Shown here: in pieces, positions 38,087 to 46,663 of the stretch | Layout of the letters: every line of letters begins with the position of its first letter | Numbering within the stretch: the stretch's first letter is position 1 | Origin: Hyphomicrobiales bacterium | Lineage (GTDB): Bacteria; Pseudomonadota; Alphaproteobacteria; Rhizobiales; Rhizobiaceae | DNA length: 64,000 nt | Reading direction: 5' to 3' | NCBI GenBank assembly: GCA_900469965.1 | Contig: UBZP01000014.1 | Location: 1-64,000 of the forward strand | The notes under the pieces: model-generated | What the model saw: only the letters and a program-made list of their open reading frames with translations | What the model was told of the DNA's origin: nothing | The model's database searches: none | Made by a program: the position numbers and the translations under genes

Positions 38087-39025
38087 ATGCGGATTCAGGC
38101 GATATTCAACAAGGACGGCGGCACCTTCCGCACCACCGACATGGACGCCTATGTTCGCCATGCCGAAAAGGTGTTCGGTGATGCCGGCCATCATCTCGAC
38201 TGCGACGTCGTCGAGGGGGCGGATATCGAGATGGCGCTGCGCCGCTGCGCCGACCGCACCGACCTCGACGCCATGCTTGCCGGCGGCGGCGACGGCACGA
38301 TCTCGGCCGCAGCCGGCTTCGCCTGGGAAAGCGGCATCTCGCTCGGCGTCGTGCCCGCCGGCACCATGAACCTCTTCGCCCGCTCGCTCCGCATCCCGCT
38401 CAACATCTGGCACGCGCTCGACGCGCTCGCCGAAGGCACCGTCGCCGACGCCGACATCGGCAGCGCCAACGGCCGCGCCTTCGTCCACCAGTTCTCCGCC
38501 GGCATGCATGCGCGCATGGTCAGGTTGCGCAACGCGATGACCTATCGCTCGCGGCTCGGCAAGATGGCCGCCAACGTCCGCGCCGCCGTCGGCGTCATGC
38601 TGGATCCGCCGGAATTCGAGGTCGAGTTCGACGTCGACGGCGTGCGCGAGCACCGGCGCGTCTCGGCGATCAACGTCTCCAACAACCGCTTCGGCAATGA
38701 CGGGCTCCTCTATGCCGACGATGTCACCGGCGGCCATCTCGGCTTCTACGTCGCCAATCCGCTGAGCTCCCGCGGCGTGGCGAAGCTCGCCACCGACATC
38801 CTGCGCGGCAGGCTGCGCGAGAACGCCGACATCACCGAGATGACCGGCAGCGCCGTCGACCTGCATTTCCCCAAGATCGACCGCGCCGTCAACTGCGTCA
38901 TCGACGGCGAACTGCTGCCGATGGGCACGGACGTGGCCCTGCGCCTGCACGCCGGCGAACTGAAGGTGATCGTCCCGCGCGTCGAGGCCCAATTCGCCGC
39001 GCCCACCACCGAAGCCGCAGCCTGA
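38087..39025 (+). CDS. Diacylglycerol kinase-family lipid kinase
   Basis: A 312-residue protein of the DagK/YegS-like family: the ATP-binding G-G-G-D-G-T motif near residues 65-70, the following V-P-A-G-T-M-N-L-F-A-R, and a C-terminal beta-sandwich with I-D-G-E-L-L. It phosphorylates a lipid such as diacylglycerol or a sphingosine-like base. ATG 38087 has GGAG six bases upstream; ATG 38082 is in another frame. Monocistronic as far as can be seen. Confidence 0.85.
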   Translation: MRIQAIFNKDGGTFRTTDMDAYVRHAEKVFGDAGHHLDCDVVEGADIEMALRRCADRTDLDAMLAGGGDGTISAAAGFAWESGISLGVVPAGTMNLFARSLRIPLNIWHALDALAEGTVADADIGSANGRAFVHQFSAGMHARMVRLRNAMTYRSRLGKMAANVRAAVGVMLDPPEFEVEFDVDGVREHRRVSAINVSNNRFGNDGLLYADDVTGGHLGFYVANPLSSRGVAKLATDILRGRLRENADITEMTGSAVDLHFPKIDRAVNCVIDGELLPMGTDVALRLHAGELKVIVPRVEAQFAAPTTEAAA

Positions 39026-39055
39026 GCCGGGCGCGGCCGCAGCTCAGATCCGCGG

Positions 39056-39760
39056 CTATGCAGCCGCAATGCTCACGGCGACGCCATCGTGGTCGCTGAG
39101 TACGAGGCCGTCGGACAGTTTTGGGTATCCGTAGGTTCGAGCCGGCACGAAATGGTTGCTGCCGCCAATGTGGCAGACAGGCTGACGCTCCAGTCCCGGT
39201 ATTGCTCCGGTCGTCCAAATGGCAAACTGTTCCAAGGTTGCCATGAGCTGGGAATGAAGCTCGATTGGACTCCCGCGGCGGGGCAGACGTTGATTGAAGT
39301 CGCCGACGATGAGAGTGGGTATCTCGGGTGTGCCTTTCACTGGCGAACTCAGCCCGGTCAGATATGAAGAATGATCCTCCCAAGGCTCTCGGTTGCGATT
39401 TCCGTCGCGAACGTGAGCGTCCTTCCACGGAATGCAAACACCGATGACGCGAACGGCGCCAAGGCTCGTTTCCGTCGTGCCGGCGGCGAAACGCCCGCTG
39501 GGCAGTTCGTCGGATCCGACGCAATCCACGTCCGCCCAGCCCGTTTTGCTCCAGAGCGTGACTTTCCGCCGGCCGGGCGTGATTGGGTAACCGTAGTCCG
39601 GCTCGCTGAAGAGGCCGTTCCATCCTGTCGGTAGGAAATCATCAAAGGCTTCAGGACAACACACGATCTCCGGATCGTCTCGAAGAAGTCGCTCGACGAT
39701 CTTTGCCCCCTTGCGGGAAGACGATCGGTGCCATTGCGTATTCCAGCAGGAGACGATCAT
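39056..39760 (-). CDS. Orphan endonuclease/exonuclease/phosphatase-family protein
   Basis: A 234-residue EEP-fold hydrolase: N-T-Q-W-H strand one, catalytic Glu in C-C-P-E-A-F, V-G-D-F-N-Q metal site and the terminal S-D-H-D-G. GC content is lower and codon use more relaxed than in the two neighbours, and the gene stands between the lipid-kinase and glutamine-synthetase-like genes without operon partners. It has no signal peptide. It could act on nucleic acid or on phosphoesters; likely acquired by transfer. Confidence 0.75.
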   Translation of the reverse strand: MIVSCWNTQWHRSSSRKGAKIVERLLRDDPEIVCCPEAFDDFLPTGWNGLFSEPDYGYPITPGRRKVTLWSKTGWADVDCVGSDELPSGRFAAGTTETSLGAVRVIGVCIPWKDAHVRDGNRNREPWEDHSSYLTGLSSPVKGTPEIPTLIVGDFNQRLPRRGSPIELHSQLMATLEQFAIWTTGAIPGLERQPVCHIGGSNHFVPARTYGYPKLSDGLVLSDHDGVAVSIAAA

Positions 39761-39825
39761 GGGCTGGGAGAAACCTCGCTGGAGCAGTTGTACCGGCTGA
39801 GACGGGTCCGCCGGGCGTTGATGAC

Positions 39826-41184
39826 TCAAATCCGCGGCAGGTAGGTCCGGTAGTCGAAGTCGGAGACCGTGCGCAGGTAGGTGATCGCCTCCTTGCGCTT
39901 GGTGTCGCCGTAGAGCTTGCGGTAGCGCTCGCCGAAGACGTCGGCGATGAAGGCGGACGCGGAGAATTCCTCCACCGCCGTCAGGAAGTCGTGCGTCAGC
40001 CGCGGCACGCCGACCGGATCCTTGCCGGGCTCGGTCGCCGGGCCAGGGTCGAGGTCGGCGTCGAGGCCGAGCAGCATGCCGCCGAGGATCGCCGTCAGGA
40101 GCAGGTAGGGGTTGACGTCGGCGCCGGCGACGCGGTGCTCGATGCGGGCGGCCGGGCCGTCCTTGTCGGGGATGCGGATCGCCGTCCCCCGGTGGCCGAA
40201 GCCCCAGTCGATATCGACCGGCGCGAACGAGCCCGGCTGGAAACGGCGGTAGGAATTGGCGAAGGGGGCGAAGATCAGCTGCGCCTCGCGCATCGTCTTC
40301 AGCATGCCGGCCGTGACCGATTTCAGCCGCAGCGGATCGCCGCCATTGGCGTCGAGCACGTTGCGGCCGTCGCGGTCGAGGATGCTCGCATGCACGTGCA
40401 GGCCCGAACCCGCCTGGTCGGCATAGGGCTTGGCCATGCAGGTGGATTTCAGCCCGTGCCGGCGGGCGGCCTGCTCGGCGACGCGCTTTAAGTAGATGCA
40501 GTCGTCGGCGGCCGCCAGCGCGTCCGGCCGATGCAGCAGGTTGATCTCGAACTGGCCGTGGCCGAACTCGGCCGTCGTCGCATCCGCCGGCAGCTCCATC
40601 TCGCGGGCGTAGGCGCGCACGGTCTGCAGGTAGTCGTCGAGCGCGTCGACCGCGCTCATGTCGTAGAGCTGGAAGCCGTTCGGCTGGTCGCGGTACATCA
40701 GCCGCTCCGGCGGCCGCGGCTTGCCGGTCGTGCGCCAGTCGTCCTGCACCACGTAGAATTCCAGCTCGGTCGCCACCACCGGCGTCAGCCCGCGCTCGTC
40801 GAAGCGCTTCAGGAGATTGGCGAGGATCGCGCGCGGACACATGAAGCTCGGCGTCCCGTCGAGCTCGTGCATGGTCGCAAGCACCTGCTTCGAGCCGGCC
40901 GGCGCCCAGGGCATGGCGGCGAGCGAGCGGCGGTCGGGCACGCATTCCCCGTCCGGATCGCCGACCGAGAGCGACAGGCCGGTGATGTCGTCGTTGTCGT
41001 CGCCCCAGATGTCGAGCGACTGGGTGGAGGAGGGCAGGCGCACGGTGCCGTCCCAGACCTTCTTCTCCGCCTCCAGCGGGATCTGCTTGCCACGCAGGTC
41101 GCCGTTCATGCCGACGAGCAGGATTTCGATACGGGGCGGGGCATTGGCGGGCACGTTGGCGCGCGCCGGGATGTCGTTGCTCAT
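39826..41184 (-). CDS. Glutamine synthetase-family gamma-glutamylpolyamine synthetase
   Basis: A 452-residue GS-fold enzyme of the PuuA type. The ATP/metal region T-E-L-E-F-Y-V, the F-G-H-G-Q-F-E-I-N segment, G-S-G-L-H-V-H-A and R-I-E-H-R-V-A-G-A-D-V-N-P-Y are visible. It lacks the adenylylation Tyr loop of true GlnA. It is divergent from a putrescine-type aminotransferase, so it probably glutamylates putrescine or another amine; ethanolamine or isopropylamine are alternatives. No puuBCD homologues adjoin. Confidence 0.85.
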   Translation of the reverse strand: MSNDIPARANVPANAPPRIEILLVGMNGDLRGKQIPLEAEKKVWDGTVRLPSSTQSLDIWGDDNDDITGLSLSVGDPDGECVPDRRSLAAMPWAPAGSKQVLATMHELDGTPSFMCPRAILANLLKRFDERGLTPVVATELEFYVVQDDWRTTGKPRPPERLMYRDQPNGFQLYDMSAVDALDDYLQTVRAYAREMELPADATTAEFGHGQFEINLLHRPDALAAADDCIYLKRVAEQAARRHGLKSTCMAKPYADQAGSGLHVHASILDRDGRNVLDANGGDPLRLKSVTAGMLKTMREAQLIFAPFANSYRRFQPGSFAPVDIDWGFGHRGTAIRIPDKDGPAARIEHRVAGADVNPYLLLTAILGGMLLGLDADLDPGPATEPGKDPVGVPRLTHDFLTAVEEFSASAFIADVFGERYRKLYGDTKRKEAITYLRTVSDFDYRTYLPRI

Positions 41185-41255
41185 GATCAGTATTCGCCTC
41201 GGGCAGGTTCCTTGACGACATCGTGGCCAAGCGATTCTCGCGCCGCTCTCTTGCC

Positions 41256-41278
41256 AAATGCCTGTTACATGGGCATTT
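41256..41278. promoter_or_regulatory. Inverted repeat between the polyamine genes
   Basis: AAATGCC (41256-41262) and GGCATTT (41272-41278) flank a nine-base centre in the 217-bp divergent promoter of the two amine-catabolism genes. A shared regulator site is the natural reading; no regulator gene is adjacent. Confidence 0.45.
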
Positions 41279-41401
41279 TCCTAGCCTATTCTGACCCGCC
41301 GTTCAATGAGTGCGGGCGCTTTCACGGGCTTCGGGGGAGAGGCCGGTGGAGCCCTCTCAACGTCCCCCTGGCATTCGCCTGCAGACCGAGGAAAGTCTCT
41401 C

Positions 41402-42772
41402 ATGTCGAACCCGTCCGCCGCCGCCTCCAATCTCGGTGCGCTCGATGCCGCCCACCACATCCATCCCTTCTCCGACATGAAGAAGCTGAACGCCGCCGGC
41501 ACCCGCATCATCGAGCGCGGCGAGGGCTGCTACATCTTCGACAACCTCGGCAAGAAGTATCTCGACGGCTTTGCCGGGCTCTGGTGCGTCAACATCGGCT
41601 ATGGCCGCAAGGAGATCGCCGAGGCGGTGATGCGGCAGATGAACGAGCTGCCCTACTACAACACCTTCTTCGGCACCACGACGCCGCCGGCGGTGCTGCT
41701 GGCGCAGAAGATCACGTCCCATGCCGGCCCGCACATCAACCGCGTCTTCTTCACCGGCTCCGGCTCGGAGGCGAACGACACCTGGTTCCGCATGGCCCGC
41801 GTCTACTGGGCGACGCTCGGCAGGCCGGAAAAGAAGATGGTGATCGCCAGGCGCAACGGCTACCACGGCTCCACCGTGGTCGGCGCCTCGATGGGCGGCA
41901 TGAAATACATGCACGAGCAGGGGGCCCTGCCGATCGAGGGCATCGTCCATATCGGCCAGCCCTACTGGTTCGGCGAGGGCGGCGACCTTTCGCCGGCGGA
42001 GTTCGGCCTGAAAGTGGCGCGCGAGCTGGAAGAAAAGATCGACGAACTCGGCGAGGACAACGTCGCAGCCTTCGTCGCCGAGCCGATCCAGGGCGCGGGC
42101 GGCGTCATCGTGCCGCCGGAAACCTACTGGCCGGAGATCGCCCGCATCTGCAAGGCGCGCAACATCCTGCTCGTCGTCGACGAAGTGATCTGCGGCTTCG
42201 GCCGCACCGGCCGCTGGTTCGGCCACCAGCATTTCGGCGTCGAGCCGGATCTGGCGCCGATCGCCAAGGGCCTGTCCTCCGGCTACCTGCCGATCGGCGG
42301 CGTCATGGTCTCCGACCGGGTGGGCGACGTGCTCGTCAACGAGGCCGGCGACTTCAACCACGGCTTCACCTATTCCGGCCATCCGGTCTGCGCCGCCGCA
42401 GCGCTGGAGAACCTGCGGATCATCGAGGACGAGAAGCTCGTCGAGCGCGTCCACGACGACGTCGGCCCGTACCTGGCGGAAGGACTGAAGTCGCTCGAGG
42501 ACCATCCGATGGTGGGCGAGACCCAGTGCGTCGGCCTGATGGGCGCCGTCCAGCTTGCCGAGGACAAGGCGAGCCGGACGCGCTTCGCCGACAAGGAGAA
42601 GGCCGGCGTCGAAGTCCGCAACCACTGCCTCGCCAACGGCCTGGTACTGCGCGCCACCGGCGACCGCATGCTCTTCTCCCCGCCGCTCGTGATCTCCCGG
42701 GCCGAAATCGACGACATGATCGCGATCACCCGCAAGGGGCTGGATCATGCGTGGAAAGTGATGCGGGGCTGA
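41402..42772 (+). CDS. Class III aminotransferase, putrescine-pyruvate type
   Basis: A 456-residue PLP enzyme. The cofactor Lys is Lys289 in I-A-K-G-L-S-S-G-Y; the metal/PLP region D-E-V-I-C-G-F-G-R-T-G and the N-terminal F-D-N-L-G-K-K-Y-L-D-G are family typical. Length and the early H-H-I-H-P-F-S-D motif fit SpuC-like putrescine or omega-amino acid:pyruvate aminotransferases. GAGGAAAG precedes ATG 41402. With the divergent GS-like gene it suggests two routes into polyamine breakdown. Confidence 0.87.
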   Translation: MSNPSAAASNLGALDAAHHIHPFSDMKKLNAAGTRIIERGEGCYIFDNLGKKYLDGFAGLWCVNIGYGRKEIAEAVMRQMNELPYYNTFFGTTTPPAVLLAQKITSHAGPHINRVFFTGSGSEANDTWFRMARVYWATLGRPEKKMVIARRNGYHGSTVVGASMGGMKYMHEQGALPIEGIVHIGQPYWFGEGGDLSPAEFGLKVARELEEKIDELGEDNVAAFVAEPIQGAGGVIVPPETYWPEIARICKARNILLVVDEVICGFGRTGRWFGHQHFGVEPDLAPIAKGLSSGYLPIGGVMVSDRVGDVLVNEAGDFNHGFTYSGHPVCAAAALENLRIIEDEKLVERVHDDVGPYLAEGLKSLEDHPMVGETQCVGLMGAVQLAEDKASRTRFADKEKAGVEVRNHCLANGLVLRATGDRMLFSPPLVISRAEIDDMIAITRKGLDHAWKVMRG

Positions 42773-42807
42773 GCGCGTGCACCAACGCGCGTGACGCCAT
42801 CCAAGAT

Positions 42808-42921
42808 CCCGTCATGCCGGACTTGATCCGGCATCCAGCAGCGCCGCGTCTGCGGCGCGGGAAAAGCCTTATCGCGCAAGGACTTGCGCGGGCTGGATCC
42901 CGGATCAGGTCCGGGATGACG
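42808..42921. repeat. Palindromic alphaproteobacterial repeat
   Basis: The left end has GTCATGCCGGACTTGATCC and the right end GGATCCCGGATCAGGTCCGG plus GATGAC, forming long complementary ends over about 114 bp; an inner GCGCCGCG/CGCGGCGC-type stem lies near 42842-42860. Such CCGGACTTGATCCGG-bearing palindromes are widely scattered between genes in rhizobia. It sits 36 bp after the aminotransferase stop and 90 bp from the converging glycosyltransferase stop, so it may also help termination. Confidence 0.8.
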
Positions 42922-43011
42922 GAGGAGGAAGGGACCGCGCGTTCACACGGTAGCCCCGGGAGAGGGACATGCGCCCGCGCCACCGGCGACTACCGCGCCG
43001 GTCGAAATCGG

Positions 43012-44514
43012 CTACTCCGCCGCCGGATACACCCACGCATAACTGAAACTGTAGCGGTCGCCGTCGCGGCCGTAGTGATAGGGCAGTTCCACCCGGTGCA
43101 GGTCCGGTGCGGCCGCCGCGCGGCCGTTGCCGAAGCGGGCGGCGTCGGCGAGGAGCGCCTGCGGCGCCTCGGCCGGCGAACCGTCCTCGTTGCGCCAGAC
43201 GACCATCACCGGCGCCTGTGCGCTCCAGGCGACGTCCGGGGCGAAGCCGGCATAGTCCTCCGAGACGACCGGGACGCCGGGAAACTGCAGGCGCAGGTTG
43301 CCGGCGAGGTGCGTATCGTCGGCAAGGATAACGGCGGGCGTCACCCCTTCCTCGGCGACGTGCCGGGCAAAGCCGTCGTAGGGCACGTTGAGCTTCTGGT
43401 AGTCGCCGGTCAGCCCGGCGGCGGCGACGCGGATAAACAGGATCGCCGGCACGGCGATCATGATGGCGGCTGCGACCGGGGCGAAGCGCTTCAGCTGCAG
43501 CGCATTGCCGAGGCCGGCGGCCTCGACCTTCAGGCAGAGATAGAGCGGCAGCACCAGCAAAAGCGGCGTCAGCCAGCGGTCCTTGATGTGCGCCGCCCCG
43601 GCAAAGAGGATCAGGAGCAAGAGCGCCAGCAGGAAGAAGGCCATCATCGCCTCGATCAGCGCGGTCCAGCGGTTGCCGGCGGAGAGCGCCTTCCACAGGT
43701 CGCCCCGGAAGACGATCGCAAACACTGCGACGGTCACCGCCGAGAAGCCGAGGATCGCGGTTGCGAGCGACAGCAGGCCTTCGAGGATCTGCGAGGAAAT
43801 CCCGGTGCTGCCGTCCGACAGCTTGTCCATCGTGCCGCCGGAGGCGAGCGCCAGGTGGTCGAGCAGCCAGAGCGCATGCGGCAGAACGATCACCAGCGCC
43901 GCCGCGGCGGTCAGGCCAAGCCGCCAGTCGAACAGCCGCTGCCGCCATTCCCGGTCGAACAGGATGGCGAGAAGGCCCGCGGCCGGAAGGAGCGCGAAGT
44001 TGTACTTGGCGATCATGCCGATGCCGATCGCAACGCCGGTGACGAGATAGGAGAGCGCCGTGGGGGCGGCGAGCGTGCGCAGGAAGCCGTAGAGGAAGAG
44101 CGCCGCGGCGAAGACGACGGCGACGGTGTGGGTCAGGTCGCGCTGCGCCTCGAAGGCGATCTGCGGGATCGTCAGGAGCGACAGCGCGGCGATGATCGCG
44201 AGATCCCGATCCTTCAGGACGGTGCGCGCCGCCAGCCCGTAGGCGAGATAGGCGGCAAACAGCATCAGGTTCTTCAGGATGCTGATCGCGAAGACGCTCG
44301 GACCCGTCAGCCGGATCAGCCCGTATTGCAGCCAGTTGTAGAACGGCGGCTGCGTGTCGTAGCCGGCCGACAGCCACTGCGACAGGAGGATCTGCTGCGC
44401 CTCGTCGCGCTCCAGCGAGCCCGGCAACGCCATCCGAACGAGGAAATTGACGGCGAAATAGACGGCCAGCAGCATGAAGACCGCGTGCGGGGCCGATCGC
44501 AGGAAGCGGGTCAT
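43012..44514 (-). CDS. GT39/GT83-like polyprenyl-phosphate sugar glycosyltransferase
   Basis: A 500-residue membrane enzyme with about ten helices and the first-loop acidic motif L-E-R-D-E-A-Q, where the ArnT/PMT superfamily has its catalytic Asp/Glu. The C-terminal 150 residues form a periplasmic domain. Such enzymes move a sugar from a polyprenyl-phosphate carrier to lipid A, core or another acceptor. It starts one base after the stop of the GT2 gene, which would make the carrier-linked sugar. Similar to rhizobial galacturonosyltransferases (RgtA-type) in arrangement; the sugar is not known. Confidence 0.8.
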   Translation of the reverse strand: MTRFLRSAPHAVFMLLAVYFAVNFLVRMALPGSLERDEAQQILLSQWLSAGYDTQPPFYNWLQYGLIRLTGPSVFAISILKNLMLFAAYLAYGLAARTVLKDRDLAIIAALSLLTIPQIAFEAQRDLTHTVAVVFAAALFLYGFLRTLAAPTALSYLVTGVAIGIGMIAKYNFALLPAAGLLAILFDREWRQRLFDWRLGLTAAAALVIVLPHALWLLDHLALASGGTMDKLSDGSTGISSQILEGLLSLATAILGFSAVTVAVFAIVFRGDLWKALSAGNRWTALIEAMMAFFLLALLLLILFAGAAHIKDRWLTPLLLVLPLYLCLKVEAAGLGNALQLKRFAPVAAAIMIAVPAILFIRVAAAGLTGDYQKLNVPYDGFARHVAEEGVTPAVILADDTHLAGNLRLQFPGVPVVSEDYAGFAPDVAWSAQAPVMVVWRNEDGSPAEAPQALLADAARFGNGRAAAAPDLHRVELPYHYGRDGDRYSFSYAWVYPAAE

Positions 44515-44515
44515 C

Positions 44516-45538
44516 TCACGGGCCGCGGAAGATCTGCCGGACGATATAGTTCGGCGTGTCGTCGTCGCGGAAATAGGTGCGCGCGATCATTTCCGACAGG
44601 ATGCCGGTGGTGATCAGCTGGATCGACGACAGAAACAGCATGACGCCGACGAGCAGCAGCGGCCGCGTGCCGATGTCGTTGCCGAAGGCGAACTTGTCTA
44701 TGAACAGATAGGCGAGGATGACGGCGCTGAGCGCGCCGGCCGCAAGCCCGATCGAGCCGAAGAAGTGCCCCGGCCGCGCCTTGTAGCGCATGAAGAACAG
44801 CACCGAGAGCAGGTCGAGGATCACCCGGAAGGTGCGCGAGATGCCGTATTTCGAGGTGCCCAGCGTGCGCGGGTGATGGGTGACGACCATCTCGCCGATG
44901 CGCGAGCTCGGCACGACGCCGGCAACCCAGGCGGGGATGAAGCGGTGCATCTCGCCCATCAGCTTGACCTGCTTGATGATCGAGGCACGGTAGATCTTCA
45001 GGCTGCAGCCGTAGTCGTGCAGGCGCACGCCGGTGATCCGGCCGATCAGCGCATTGGCGCACCAGGACGGGATCTTGCGGAGGAAAAGCCCGTCCTTGCG
45101 GTTCTTGCGCCAGCCGACGAGCAGGTCGAGCTGGCGGTCGTCCAGCGCCTGCGCCATGGCGCGGATGTCGGCCGGGTCGTTCTGCAGGTCGCCGTCCAGC
45201 GTCGCGATCAGCCGGCCGCGGGCGGCGTCGATGCCGGCCTGCATGGCCGCCGTCTGGCCGAAATTGCGCTGCAATTCGATGATCGCCATGGTCAGCCCGG
45301 GCCGGTCCAGCAGGCCGCGCGCCTTGAGGAGCGTCGCATCCGTGCTGCCGTCGTCGACGAGGATCAGCTCCCACGGCTTGTCGAAGCCGTCCATGGCCGC
45401 GCAGATGCGTTCGATCAGCGGCCCGACGCTCTCTTCCTCGTTGAACACGGGCACGACGAGCGAAATCTCGATGGCCGCGGACTGCTGCTCGACCGCGATG
45501 ATGGTTTCCGAATTTTGCTGCAACTCTTCTTTCTCCAC
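44516..45538 (-). CDS. GT2 polyprenyl-phosphate glycosyltransferase (ArnC/DPM-like)
   Basis: About 340 residues: a GT-A domain with V-V-P-V-F-N-E-E-E-S, D-D-G-S-T-D and D-G-D-L-Q-N-D-P, then two C-terminal helices (about 255-275 and 290-315). This is the ArnC/DPM1 type that loads a sugar onto undecaprenyl or dodecaprenyl phosphate. The start is uncertain: GTG 45538 (used here) or TTG 45523, the latter with a GGAG about ten bases upstream. Operon with the GT39-like gene. Confidence 0.85.
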   Translation of the reverse strand: MEKEELQQNSETIIAVEQQSAAIEISLVVPVFNEEESVGPLIERICAAMDGFDKPWELILVDDGSTDATLLKARGLLDRPGLTMAIIELQRNFGQTAAMQAGIDAARGRLIATLDGDLQNDPADIRAMAQALDDRQLDLLVGWRKNRKDGLFLRKIPSWCANALIGRITGVRLHDYGCSLKIYRASIIKQVKLMGEMHRFIPAWVAGVVPSSRIGEMVVTHHPRTLGTSKYGISRTFRVILDLLSVLFFMRYKARPGHFFGSIGLAAGALSAVILAYLFIDKFAFGNDIGTRPLLLVGVMLFLSSIQLITTGILSEMIARTYFRDDDTPNYIVRQIFRGP

Positions 45539-45613
45539 TCCGGCGGAGTTCTGTCGTCGTGCGTATCGTGATAACACGCGCCCGCAACCTGACGAGGGAA
45601 ACCCAGCACTTAT

Positions 45614-46594
45614 ATGAGTTCCGCGCCAAATTCCAGCCGAGGATCCGGGCTTTCCCGTCATGTCTCCCGCCACGCGATGACGGCGCTCACGCTCGCCTGC
45701 CTGCTGGCCTATCTCGCCTTCGTCGAATGGCAATGGGGCTGGGGACGGCTCCTGGCGCAGTGGCAGAAGGTCGGCACCGGCACGACGATCGCGGCTCTCG
45801 CGCTGCTGACGGCGACCTACCTCGTGCGCACCCAGCGCATCCACGACTATTTTCCCGCAGCGACCGCCGGGCAGTTCCTCAAGCTGTTCCGGCTGACGCA
45901 GGTCCATAACCTCCTGAACATCATGCTGCCGTTCCGGGCCGGCGAGACGAGCTTCCCGCTCCTGATGCGCTCGCAGTTTTCCGTGCCGCTGCCGCGCGCC
46001 ACGGCAGCACTCCTCGTCATGCGCCTGCTCGACCTGCACGCGCTCTGCGCCGCCGCCGGCATCGGGCTCGTGCTCAACGCCGGCAACCACGCGGCCGCCT
46101 GGCTCCTCTGGGCGCTGTTCCTCGTCTCGCCGCTCGCCCTCTTCGCCGTCAAGGCGCCGGTCTTCCGCCGGCTCCATGGCCGCCTGCCGGGGAAGCTGGA
46201 GACGCTGCTGGAGGAGGTCGAGGCGGGTATCCCGGCCGATGCCGGCCGCTTCGCCCGTGCCTGGGGCTTCACCGTGCTCAACTGGGGCGTCAAGGTGCTG
46301 GTGCTCGCCTGGGTGCTGGGCCTGCTCGGCGTGTCCCCCATTGCCGCCACCTTCGGCGGCGCGCTTGGCGGCGAACTGTCCTCGGTCCTGCCGGTGCATG
46401 CGCCGGGCGGCGTCGGCACCTATCCCGCCGGCATCACCGCCGGCGCCGCAGCCTTCGGCGCCGATCGCGGCCGGGCGGGCCTGTCGGTCCTAGCGGAGGC
46501 GTCGATCAACGCACATCTGATGATCGTCGCCAGCGCCTGCATCGGCACGGCGCTGTCGGTGGTGCTGTCGTGGATCCCCGCAAGGGCGCGCTGA
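45614..46594 (+). CDS. UPF0104/lysylphosphatidylglycerol-synthase-TM-like membrane protein
   Basis: A 326-residue integral membrane protein with about eight helices. L-P-F-R-A-G-E in the first third and V-H-A-P-G-G-V-G-T-Y-P-A-G near residues 258-270 are hallmarks of the UPF0104/AglD-like group, often found with polyprenyl-sugar glycosyltransferases and suspected to be lipid-sugar flippases or their partners. It diverges from the GT2 gene across 75 bp. No strong ribosome site precedes ATG 45614; ATG 45677 is an alternative. Confidence 0.72.
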   Translation: MSSAPNSSRGSGLSRHVSRHAMTALTLACLLAYLAFVEWQWGWGRLLAQWQKVGTGTTIAALALLTATYLVRTQRIHDYFPAATAGQFLKLFRLTQVHNLLNIMLPFRAGETSFPLLMRSQFSVPLPRATAALLVMRLLDLHALCAAAGIGLVLNAGNHAAAWLLWALFLVSPLALFAVKAPVFRRLHGRLPGKLETLLEEVEAGIPADAGRFARAWGFTVLNWGVKVLVLAWVLGLLGVSPIAATFGGALGGELSSVLPVHAPGGVGTYPAGITAGAAAFGADRGRAGLSVLAEASINAHLMIVASACIGTALSVVLSWIPARAR

Positions 46595-46663
46595 CCGCCG
46601 CCGGTCTCGCCCATTGCAGGTCTATTGCCCACTGCCTACCCCCTGTCGCCCACTGCCTGCGAC

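Noticed and set aside
38990-39840. Composition change near the EEP gene as a possible genomic island edge
   Set aside because: Only one gene is involved; there is no integrase, tRNA target or direct repeat, so a single-gene insertion is the simpler reading.
40531-44613. A 1360-codon plus-strand open frame crossing several genes
   Set aside because: It runs through the antisense of the GS-like gene, another frame of the aminotransferase, a palindromic repeat and the antisense of the GT39-like gene; no protein features.
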